Under the pieces are notes generated by a model. The model did no database searches and was not told the DNA's origin. It saw only the letters and a program-made list of their open reading frames with translations. The translations under genes were made by a program, and so were the position numbers. Positions 42,121-48,333 of a stretch of DNA of 48,333 nt are shown here, piece after piece. Position 1 is the first letter of the stretch. Each line of letters opens with the position of its first letter. Source of the DNA: CAYVXE01 sp964455375 (GTDB lineage Bacteria > Zhuqueibacterota > Zhuqueibacteria > Oceanimicrobiales > Oceanimicrobiaceae); NCBI GenBank assembly GCA_964455375.1, contig CAYVXE010000024.1:1-48333 (forward strand), in the 5' to 3' direction.

Positions 42121-42548
42121 AGCAGTCGGTTTCGACGCTGTGTGAAAAATGTGGTAACTATTTTCGGGTGGCCGTTTCTGATGCAACGACAATCTCCTGC
42201 CCGAATTGTTCGCAAACATGGCTAATTAAAAGTCACCATTTTTTAGAAAAAGCGTGTCCCGTCTGTGGGTGTAAAGGTTTTTTTGTACAGAAAGATTTCA
42301 ACCAGGTTGTTGGATGTGCAGTTATGCTTCTGGGGATGGTATTAGTCCCCTGGACTTACGGATTGAGCTTACCCGTATTTGCACTTGTCGATTGGCTGCT
42401 GTACAAAAGAATCGGCGATGTAGCCGTGTGTTATCGCTGCCGTGCCGAGTATCGGGGTTTCCATATTCCGGAAGAAATTGAACCGTTCGACCATTTCAAA
42501 GGAATGAAATATGAGCCTAAAAAAGTGCATTTAAAACGTAAACAATAA
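42117..42548 (+). CDS. Zinc-ribbon membrane protein
   Basis: 143 residues, starting at a GTG that overlaps the previous stop (GTGA). Cys pairs are CEKCGN, CPNC, CPVCGCKGFF and CYRCRAEY, i.e. two or three zinc ribbons, with one hydrophobic hairpin (VVGCAVMLLGMVLVPWTYGLSLPVFALVDWLLY) between. Zinc-ribbon proteins of this type often help assemble membrane enzymes. Function unknown. Confidence 0.65.
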   Translation: MKQSVSTLCEKCGNYFRVAVSDATTISCPNCSQTWLIKSHHFLEKACPVCGCKGFFVQKDFNQVVGCAVMLLGMVLVPWTYGLSLPVFALVDWLLYKRIGDVAVCYRCRAEYRGFHIPEEIEPFDHFKGMKYEPKKVHLKRKQ

Positions 42549-42586
42549 GTCGTAACCATTTCATTAAAAGAGGAGGAAGTTTTAAC

Positions 42587-43372
42587 ATGAAAAACATCAA
42601 AGGGAAATATAGATACCTGTTGTTACCGGGACTTATGTTAGCAGCTTTCAGTGTGGCCTTTGGAGGGGATAAGGAGGAAACCAAAGGTAGCAATACTGCT
42701 GCTGTAACGACTGCTGAAATGCCCGCCGCTGCCACTGCAACAATCAGCGGTACAGTAACATTCCAGGGTAAAGTGCCGAAACTAAGTATCCTTAAAATGG
42801 ACGCGGAGCCGGTGTGCGCTGCAAAGCATAAAACACCGGTTAAGTCTCAAGCCCTGGTGTTAGGCAAAGGCAACACAATGGGAAATATTTTTGTCCGGAT
42901 TAAGAGCGGTTTAAACGGGAAAAAATATCCGGTTCCTCAGGAGGCTGTTGTCATCGATCAGGACGGTTGCATGTACCAGCCTCATGTCTTTGGAATAAGA
43001 GCGGGTCAGACGTTGAAGATTTTAAATTCCGATGGTATACTGCACAACATCCATCCGTTGCCAAAAATTAACAAACAGTTTAATTTAGCAATGCCCAAAT
43101 TCAAAAAGTCTTCCAGAAAAAAATTCATGAAAGTTGAAGAAACACCTTTCCTCATTAAGTGTGATGTGCACCCGTGGATGGGGGCGTATGCCGCGGTAAT
43201 GGGGCATCCATTTTTCGATGTAACCGGGAAAGACGGGATATTCAAACTCACGGGGTTGCCACCCGGCACCTATGAAGTTGAGGCGTGGCATGAAAAATTG
43301 GGTACCCAAACTGCGACAGTTACTGTCGCCGGTAGCGAGACGAAGACGGTCAATTTTACATTTAAACGCTGA
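42587..43372 (+). CDS. Exported cupredoxin-like protein with C-terminal carboxypeptidase-regulatory-like domain
   Basis: 261 residues with GAGGAGG ribosome site and signal peptide (ending near SVAFG). After a Thr/Ala linker comes a plastocyanin-like beta-barrel. Candidate copper ligands are His in ILHNIHP and Cys, His, Met in CDVHPWMGAY. The tail (GKDGIFKLTGLPPGTYEVEAWHEKLGTQTATV) is a CarboxypepD_reg-like domain. It is placed directly before cytochrome oxidase subunit I, so it may be an electron carrier or copper-delivery protein. Confidence 0.7.
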   Translation: MKNIKGKYRYLLLPGLMLAAFSVAFGGDKEETKGSNTAAVTTAEMPAAATATISGTVTFQGKVPKLSILKMDAEPVCAAKHKTPVKSQALVLGKGNTMGNIFVRIKSGLNGKKYPVPQEAVVIDQDGCMYQPHVFGIRAGQTLKILNSDGILHNIHPLPKINKQFNLAMPKFKKSSRKKFMKVEETPFLIKCDVHPWMGAYAAVMGHPFFDVTGKDGIFKLTGLPPGTYEVEAWHEKLGTQTATVTVAGSETKTVNFTFKR

Positions 43373-43410
43373 ATCCTGTTCATCCCACTTCAACGAAAGG
43401 TCAAAATGAC

Positions 43411-45159
43411 ATGCGTGAAAATGGAAACAACGGTCATCCTCCGGAATTAAAATTTTGGCAAAAATATATCTTTTCGCAAGATCATAAAGTAATTGGGATA
43501 CAATATGGTTTGACCAGCTTAGTGTTCCTGTTTTTTGGTTTTTGTTTAATGATGATGATGCGTTGGCAACTGGCTTATCCGGGTGAGCCGGTGCCGTTAA
43601 TCGGCTGGCTCTTCGGCGAGGACAGCCCCATGATGCCAGGCGGCAGCATGTTGCCGGAATTTTATAATTCGCTGGGGGCAATGCATGGGACCATCATGGT
43701 TTTTTTAGGCGTCGTGCCTTTAGCTGTCGGCGCTTTTGGAAATTATCTGGTGCCGTTGCAAATCGGCGCACCCGACATGGCTTTTCCGAAACTCAATATG
43801 GCAAGTTACTGGTGTTATTTTGTCGGTGGAGTCATCATGCTGTCGAGTTTTTTTGTGGAAGGTGGAGCGGCAAGTTCCGGTTGGACGTCCTATCCGCCTT
43901 TGTCGGATATTGCCACTACCGGACAGACATGGTGGCTGTTCGGAATGATTGCGCTCATTACATCGTCTTTATTGGGTTCAGTTAATTTTATTGTCACCAT
44001 TGTGCAACTGCGCACGAAAGGTCTGACCTTTATGCGTTTACCCTTTTTTGTGTGGGCACAGTTTGTAACCTCATTTTTACTTCTTTTAGCCTTTCCGCCT
44101 TTGGAAGCCGCCGGCGTGCTGCAACTAATGGATCGATTAGCGGGCACAAGTTTTTTCCTGCCGAGCGGACTCGTTGTCAGTGGAGAGGCGGTTAAGGTAA
44201 GCGGTGGCGGAAATCCTTTGCTCTGGCAGCATTTGTTTTGGTTTTTAGCTCACCCTGAAGTTTATGTGCTCATTCTGCCGGCTTTGGGCATTGTCGCAGA
44301 GATTATTGCCAATAATACCCGGAAACCGCTTTGGGGTTACAAGTCGATGGTTTATTCGACGATCTTTCTTGGTTTTATGTCGTTTATCGTTTGGGCGCAT
44401 CACATGTTTTTAACTGGAATGGGCAATGTGATCAGTGCATTTTTTCAAACAACGACGATGATTATTTCGATTCCCTCGGTTATCATTTTGTCGGCATTAA
44501 TTTTATCGCTGTATGGTGGTTCCATCCGGTTTACAACGCCGATGCTGTTTGCGCTGGCATTTTTACCGATGTTCGGTATTGGCGGACTCACCGGCCTGCC
44601 TTTAGGACTTGGCGCTGCCGACATTCAATTGCACGACACCTACTATGTTATCGGGCATTTTCATTATATTGTGGCGCCCGGGTCGATTATAGCGCTATTC
44701 GCCGGTATTTATTATTGGTTTCCAAAGGTTACCGGGCGCAAATTAAATGATGTCTTAGGTAAGATTCATTTCTGGGGAACGTTTGTTTTTATGAACGGCG
44801 TCTTCATGCCAATGTTTATTCAGGGATTAGCCGGTGTTTCCAGACGGCTTTATGATGGTGGTGCAGGCTATGCTCATGCACAGGGTGTTTTGCACCTGAA
44901 TGAATTCATGTCAATTTCAGCCTGGTTACTTGGACTTTTTCAAATTCCTTTTATTCTTAACTTTATCTGGTCTATGAGAAAAGGTAAGAAGGCAGAAGAG
45001 AATCCGTGGCAGGCAACCACCCTTGAGTGGGCCACGCCAACGCCGCCACCGCATGGTAATTTTTTAGTTGAACCGGTGGTTTATCGAAATCCTTATGAAT
45101 ACAGCGTACCGGGACATGCTGAAGATTTCATTCCCCAAAATGAACCAGAGGAGGTGTAA
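43411..45159 (+). CDS. ctaD: Cytochrome c oxidase subunit I (haem-copper, A1-type)
   Basis: 582 residues, 12 or more helices. Ligands: His92 (haem a, AMHGTIM), CuB His281 and cross-linked Tyr285 in AHPEVYVLILP, CuB His330-331 in WAHHMF, His416 (haem a3) and His418 (haem a) in HDTYYVIGHFHYI. Glu283 in HPEVY marks the D-channel Glu of A1-type enzymes. GNYLVPLQIGAPDMAFPKLN is in the expected helix. It reduces O2 to water. It is upstream of subunits III and IV, and the usual preceding subunit II gene is absent and instead found at 46813. Confidence 0.95.
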   Translation: MRENGNNGHPPELKFWQKYIFSQDHKVIGIQYGLTSLVFLFFGFCLMMMMRWQLAYPGEPVPLIGWLFGEDSPMMPGGSMLPEFYNSLGAMHGTIMVFLGVVPLAVGAFGNYLVPLQIGAPDMAFPKLNMASYWCYFVGGVIMLSSFFVEGGAASSGWTSYPPLSDIATTGQTWWLFGMIALITSSLLGSVNFIVTIVQLRTKGLTFMRLPFFVWAQFVTSFLLLLAFPPLEAAGVLQLMDRLAGTSFFLPSGLVVSGEAVKVSGGGNPLLWQHLFWFLAHPEVYVLILPALGIVAEIIANNTRKPLWGYKSMVYSTIFLGFMSFIVWAHHMFLTGMGNVISAFFQTTTMIISIPSVIILSALILSLYGGSIRFTTPMLFALAFLPMFGIGGLTGLPLGLGAADIQLHDTYYVIGHFHYIVAPGSIIALFAGIYYWFPKVTGRKLNDVLGKIHFWGTFVFMNGVFMPMFIQGLAGVSRRLYDGGAGYAHAQGVLHLNEFMSISAWLLGLFQIPFILNFIWSMRKGKKAEENPWQATTLEWATPTPPPHGNFLVEPVVYRNPYEYSVPGHAEDFIPQNEPEEV

Positions 45160-45165
45160 GCAGAC

Positions 45166-45759
45166 ATGGAAACGATCCCTTATACGATTTCCCCGCGTCC
45201 GGATACGGGCCTGTTTAACGCAAAAGTTGGCATCTGGTTGTTCCTGGCATCAGAAGTGATGCTATTTGGTGCCTTATTTTCTTCCTATATTTTATTGCGT
45301 GTTGGGGCAACGGTTTGGCCCGTTGGCTCTGACATTTTAAATGTTCCCATTGCGACATTCAACACGATGGTGCTGATTGCTTCCAGTGTGACCATGGTCA
45401 TGTCCTGGGCCTCATTAAAAATGCGGAATTTCGGTAAATTCCGTCTTTACATGGGGACAACCATTCTTTTAGCCGTGCTGTTTTTATTTGTTAAAGGCTT
45501 TGAATATCATGCCAAGTTTGAACATCACATGTTTCCATCTGAAAGTACGTTTTTAGCAATTTATTTTACACTCACCGGTCTGCATGCATTGCATATTGTC
45601 GGTGGGATTGTTGTGAATAGTTACTTGTGGGGTCCCGGTAGCAAGATGTGGAAACTTCAACCGGAACGATTTACCAACCGAATTGAGATTGCCGGGTTAT
45701 ATTGGCATTTTGTCGATTTGGTGTGGATATTCCTGTTCCCCGTGCTTTATCTTTTATAA
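45166..45759 (+). CDS. ctaE: Cytochrome c oxidase subunit III
   Basis: 197 residues, five helices, as in bacterial short subunit III. GLFNAKVGIWLFLASEVMLFGALFSSYILLR, the conserved Glu helix (STFLAIYFTLTGLHALHIVGG) and YWHFVDLVWIFLFP are the family signatures. AGGAGGTG precedes the ATG, which is 6 nt after the subunit I stop. Confidence 0.93.
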   Translation: METIPYTISPRPDTGLFNAKVGIWLFLASEVMLFGALFSSYILLRVGATVWPVGSDILNVPIATFNTMVLIASSVTMVMSWASLKMRNFGKFRLYMGTTILLAVLFLFVKGFEYHAKFEHHMFPSESTFLAIYFTLTGLHALHIVGGIVVNSYLWGPGSKMWKLQPERFTNRIEIAGLYWHFVDLVWIFLFPVLYLL

Positions 45760-45777
45760 TGCAGAGGAGGTGTTTTT

Positions 45778-46077
45778 ATGGAAGCGCATGTCGATGACAT
45801 TAAAAAGCATGTTAGAGTGTATATCATCGTTTTTGTGAGTTTAGCATTTTTGACTCTGGTGACCGTTTCAGTCTCTTATGTGCATGTGGGGATTGCCGCC
45901 CACATTGCAATTGCCTTGTTCATTGCGGTGGTAAAAGGTACACTGGTTGCATGCTATTTTATGCATTTAATTTCTGAAAGAAAACTAATTTATAGTGTCC
46001 TGGTTCTGACCGTTGTCTTCTTTGCTGTGCTGATGTTTCTGCCGGTTGGAGCTTTGTTGGACAGTATGGGGAGTTAA
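45778..46077 (+). CDS. ctaF: Cytochrome c oxidase subunit IV (bacterial CtaF type)
   Basis: 99 residues, three helices. VYIIVFVSLAFLTLVTVSVSYV ... VKGTLVACYFMHL is the prokaryotic COX4 signature. GAGGAGG precedes the ATG, 18 nt after subunit III. Confidence 0.85.
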   Translation: MEAHVDDIKKHVRVYIIVFVSLAFLTLVTVSVSYVHVGIAAHIAIALFIAVVKGTLVACYFMHLISERKLIYSVLVLTVVFFAVLMFLPVGALLDSMGS

Positions 46078-46078
46078 T

Positions 46079-46282
46079 ATGTCATTAAAGGCTTTTCATA
46101 TTTTCTTTATTAGTATTTCAGTTTTACTTGCGTTTGGTTTTGGCGTTTGGAGCTATATTGCGTACTCTAACGCAGGAAATATTATAAACCTGATCGGTGC
46201 GGTTCTTTCTGTTGTTTTTGGTGTCGGTTTGATTTTTTATGGATCCTGGTTTTTGCGCAAAATGAAAAAGAATATTGATTGA
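46079..46282 (+). CDS. Small two-helix membrane protein
   Basis: 67 residues from ATG 46079, 1 nt after the subunit IV stop, with GGGAGT upstream. Two hydrophobic helices and a basic C-terminus (LRKMKKNID). I do not recognise it. Position in the oxidase operon suggests an accessory subunit or assembly factor. Confidence 0.7.
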   Translation: MSLKAFHIFFISISVLLAFGFGVWSYIAYSNAGNIINLIGAVLSVVFGVGLIFYGSWFLRKMKKNID

Positions 46283-46350
46283 TGGCGCGGAAATTATCGC
46301 ACGTTTCAGTCTCGATGTAGCGAATCAATAACATAATTGGAGAGGATATC

Positions 46351-46617
46351 ATGGCTCGATTTTCAGCTTTAAGATTTTTGTTTGTCGTGGCGCTTGTAGG
46401 AGTTGCACTTATGGTGCTGCCTTCGTACGGGTTTGCGTGCGAAAGTTGTCGCTCTGTAAATCCCGATTCACCATTAACGGCAGGCATGAATGCGGCTATC
46501 ATGATGCTCCTGGTTGTTATAAATTTCGTATTGGGAAGCTTTGTTTTGTTCTTTCTTCATTTGCGCAAACAAGCCAGATTATATTTAAGCAACATGAATA
46601 ACGTTGAAACTAATTAG
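46351..46617 (+). CDS. Small exported or membrane protein with CESC pair
   Basis: 88 residues with GGAGAGG ribosome site. Signal-like N-terminus, then CESCRSVNPDSPLTAGMNAAIMM and one helix (MMLLVVINFVLGSFVLFFLHLRKQ). The Cys pair right after the signal region could bind metal or be a redox pair. Family unknown. Between the oxidase subunits. Confidence 0.65.
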   Translation: MARFSALRFLFVVALVGVALMVLPSYGFACESCRSVNPDSPLTAGMNAAIMMLLVVINFVLGSFVLFFLHLRKQARLYLSNMNNVETN

Positions 46618-46673
46618 TACCTGAGAGGTCAAATTCTGCCATTTTTTGGCAAGATATTTTTGATTGTCACTAC

Positions 46674-46687
46674 TAATAACGTTATTA
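46674..46687. promoter_or_regulatory. Perfect 14-bp palindrome upstream of subunit II
   Basis: TAATAACGTTATTA, 14 nt fully self-complementary, 125 nt before the subunit II start. A smaller hairpin (TGCCA/TGGCA, 46637-46651) lies just before it. Either could be a regulator-binding site or mRNA structure. Confidence 0.35.
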
Positions 46688-46812
46688 CGTAGTTTAAGCG
46701 ATATTTTATCGGCTAAACTTTTCAAATACCTTGTCGGTTCACTTTGGGATTTGGTTTTTTGGATTTCCGGCTTGTCCGGGTTAGGTTTAACTAAAAGGTA
46801 AGGTTACTTGAC

Positions 46813-47580
46813 ATGGAAAAACTATTAGGATTACCGCCATTAGCATCTGAACACGGCGCCGAAATCGACCACATGTTAGGTTTGGTGCACTGGCTGATGT
46901 TAGCGTTGTTTGTAGGATGGGGAATATTTTTTATCGTGACGTTGTTACGGTTTCGTAAATCTAAGCATCCAAAAGCAAATTATGCGGGTGTGAAAAGTCA
47001 TCTTTCCAGCTATACTGAAGTGGCTGTTGTGATCGCCGAAGCAATCCTGTTGGTTGTCTTTGCAGTTCCTATCTGGGCTGATGTGATGACATCCCATCCG
47101 GCTCCTGAAAATGCCGTTGAAGTACAAGTCGTGGCACAACAATTCGCCTGGAATATTCACTATCCGGGTCCGGATGGAATCTTCGGGAGAATGGACCTGA
47201 GTCTGGTGGATGAAGAATCGAATCCGCTTGGCATTGACAGAACCGACCCCAATGCTCAAGATGATATCACCACCATCAATCAACTTCATTTGCCTGTCGA
47301 CAAACCGGTGTTGATTCATCTTTCAAGCAAAGATGTGATTCACAGTTTTTTTCTGCCGGTGATGCGCGTCAAACAAGATGCTATTCCTGGGATGAATATT
47401 CGGGTCTCCTTCAAACCTATAAAGACCGGTCATTGGGAAATTGCCTGTGCGCAATTGTGTGGACTTGGCCATTACCGGATGCGTGGATTCCTGAATGTTG
47501 AAAGCCAGGAGGATTACCAAAAATGGATAGACGAGCAGGTTGCTCTTTTGAATGAAAATGAGGGTGAAGATGTTTGGTAG
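46813..47580 (+). CDS. ctaC: Cytochrome c oxidase subunit II
   Basis: 255 residues. Two N-terminal helices, then a cupredoxin domain with CuA ligands His177 (VIHSFFLP), Cys212, Cys216, His220 and Met223 (CAQLCGLGHYRM); the position of the usual Glu is Gln214. There is no fused cytochrome c domain, so an external donor is needed, plausibly the octahaem cytochrome. It lies after subunits I, III and IV, not before them. A long spacer upstream suggests its own promoter. Confidence 0.93.
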   Translation: MEKLLGLPPLASEHGAEIDHMLGLVHWLMLALFVGWGIFFIVTLLRFRKSKHPKANYAGVKSHLSSYTEVAVVIAEAILLVVFAVPIWADVMTSHPAPENAVEVQVVAQQFAWNIHYPGPDGIFGRMDLSLVDEESNPLGIDRTDPNAQDDITTINQLHLPVDKPVLIHLSSKDVIHSFFLPVMRVKQDAIPGMNIRVSFKPIKTGHWEIACAQLCGLGHYRMRGFLNVESQEDYQKWIDEQVALLNENEGEDVW

Positions 47581-47649
47581 TAACAATACATTTTCTTATA
47601 TTATAGACGTATATCGACAATTATGAATTTCTATTAGGATGGCCGTGTC

Positions 47650-47979
47650 ATGGCAAAAAAACCTTATGATCATTACAAATTAGTTCCGGAACCGGAAGGC
47701 AAAAAAGGCGCAAAAAAGAAAAAGCCGAAGCTCATGGCCGTTGTCGATGAAGATAACTGTACCGGGTGCCGCGTCTGTGTTCCTTTTTGCCCGGTAGATT
47801 GTATCGAGACGCTTAACCATGAGAAATACAATATTCCGATACCACCTGTTCAAATACGGTTTAACGAATGTATCGGCTGCCAGATTTGTGCACGTGTTTG
47901 TACAAAACTCACCTGGGATGCCATTCGCATGATACCCACCGCAGAATTTGAAGTTATTTATGGCATTCAGATCGATTAG
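47650..47979 (+). CDS. 2x[4Fe-4S] ferredoxin
   Basis: 109 residues. A basic N-terminal extension (GKKGAKKKKPK) is followed by NCTGCRVCVPFCPVDCIE and, after an insert of ~20 residues, ECIGCQICARVCTKLTW. The second motif has CTK instead of CP after the third Cys-spaced residue. Such ferredoxins transfer low-potential electrons; its presence between oxidase genes is unusual, unless it serves assembly or a linked oxidoreductase. Confidence 0.85.
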   Translation: MAKKPYDHYKLVPEPEGKKGAKKKKPKLMAVVDEDNCTGCRVCVPFCPVDCIETLNHEKYNIPIPPVQIRFNECIGCQICARVCTKLTWDAIRMIPTAEFEVIYGIQID

Positions 47980-47996
47980 TTGATTGAGGAATTGTT

Positions 47997-48333
47997 ATGT
48001 GGTTTTTCATGATTTCTTGTTACGTCTTAACTGGCTTCTCCTATTTAATGCTGTTAGGATTAGGAATTCAAGGGTTGGTCGTGTTCAGAATGTTGGGCGT
48101 CAATCATCCTGCATTTGCTTTATTCACTGCAATTATTTATCTTTTTACCGAAACACTGGTCATTTTCTTTTTTGTTGGGACCGGCGTAAGTATTAAAGAA
48201 TATACACAGGAGCATAACACATCTCCGGAGTACCACAAACAATCCATTGCTGTGAAACGGCGTATTTATCCGCCGCTGCTGTTGGATATCCTGTTGTTTA
48301 TGATCGTGTTTATTCTTGGCGGCGCGGTGGATA
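47997..48333 (+). CDS. Membrane protein, 3' end beyond the window
   Basis: ATG 47997 with TGAGGAA upstream; the first 112 codons are open to the window edge. Starts MWFFMISCYVLTGFSYLMLLG, with three to four hydrophobic helices and a polar loop (SIKEYTQEHNTSPEYHKQ). I do not recognise the family. It is probably the next gene of the oxidase operon. Confidence 0.65.
   Translation, partial: MWFFMISCYVLTGFSYLMLLGLGIQGLVVFRMLGVNHPAFALFTAIIYLFTETLVIFFFVGTGVSIKEYTQEHNTSPEYHKQSIAVKRRIYPPLLLDILLFMIVFILGGAVD

Overview
The window looks like a chromosomal segment of a free-living, respiring, Gram-negative-type bacterium of the FCB superphylum, most likely a Calditrichota/KSB1-like lineage. Support for this: a multihaem cytochrome ending in a type IX secretion-type (Por) sorting domain with the signature NYPNPFNPST; an S46 dipeptidyl peptidase; a eukaryotic-type citrate synthase; TolC/RND export; and moderate GC in the coding DNA with AT-rich spacers. 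The lineage is inferred from family content only. No rRNA, tRNA, CRISPR array, phage genes or intact insertion sequence was seen. All confident genes lie on the + strand. One 100-N scaffold gap is present (32290-32389).

Region 1 (1-2877): a GC-rich hairpin, a good sigma-70-like promoter, then a two-gene bd-superfamily oxidase whose first subunit carries two C-terminal haem c sites. Region 2 (3068-11532): a TolC / membrane-fusion lipoprotein / RND pump operon, followed directly by two PII-like small proteins, a Prx6-type peroxiredoxin, a small winged-helix protein, a DUF2892 membrane protein, a DUF1858 protein and an unknown small protein. This resembles a metal or redox stress module. Region 3 (11616-21989): mostly metabolism, with methyltransferase, citrate synthase, DUF6125-like protein, S46 peptidase, pyrroline-5-carboxylate dehydrogenase, radical SAM protein, cupin, ICMT-like protein, NifX-like protein and a Cys/Met PLP enzyme. 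Several of these suggest growth on peptides and amino acids. Intrinsic terminators divide the block.

Region 4 (22036-29770) is the most interesting. After an MFS transporter comes a sensor histidine kinase with a CxxCH haem c motif in its extracytoplasmic domain, overlapping the gene of a sigma-54 response regulator. A 0.7-kb spacer follows, containing palindromes and an exactly spaced -24/-12 sigma-54 promoter. Immediately downstream are a degenerate receiver protein and a secreted octahaem cytochrome with a type IX sorting tail. Read together, this is a self-contained candidate circuit: haem/redox sensing, then sigma-54 activation, then export of a cell-surface multihaem cytochrome.

Region 5 (30446-34362): short asparaginase, MetF, the scaffold gap (flanked by an identical 55-bp sequence on both sides, so probably an assembly artefact) and an M61 peptidase. 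Region 6 (34565-48333): a strong sigma-70-type promoter, then about 13.6 kb of aerobic electron-transport genes. In order these are a HEAT-repeat membrane protein, Rieske protein, cytochrome b (N-half), cytochrome b/subunit IV (C-half), a 962-residue membrane-anchored octahaem cytochrome with five tandem class-I cytochrome c modules, unknown membrane and zinc-ribbon proteins, a cupredoxin-like protein, cytochrome c oxidase subunits I, III, IV and II (in that unusual order) with small membrane proteins, a 2x[4Fe-4S] ferredoxin, and a membrane protein that runs off the right edge. No separate small cytochrome c gene is present, so the octahaem protein could be the wire between the bc-type complex and the oxidase.
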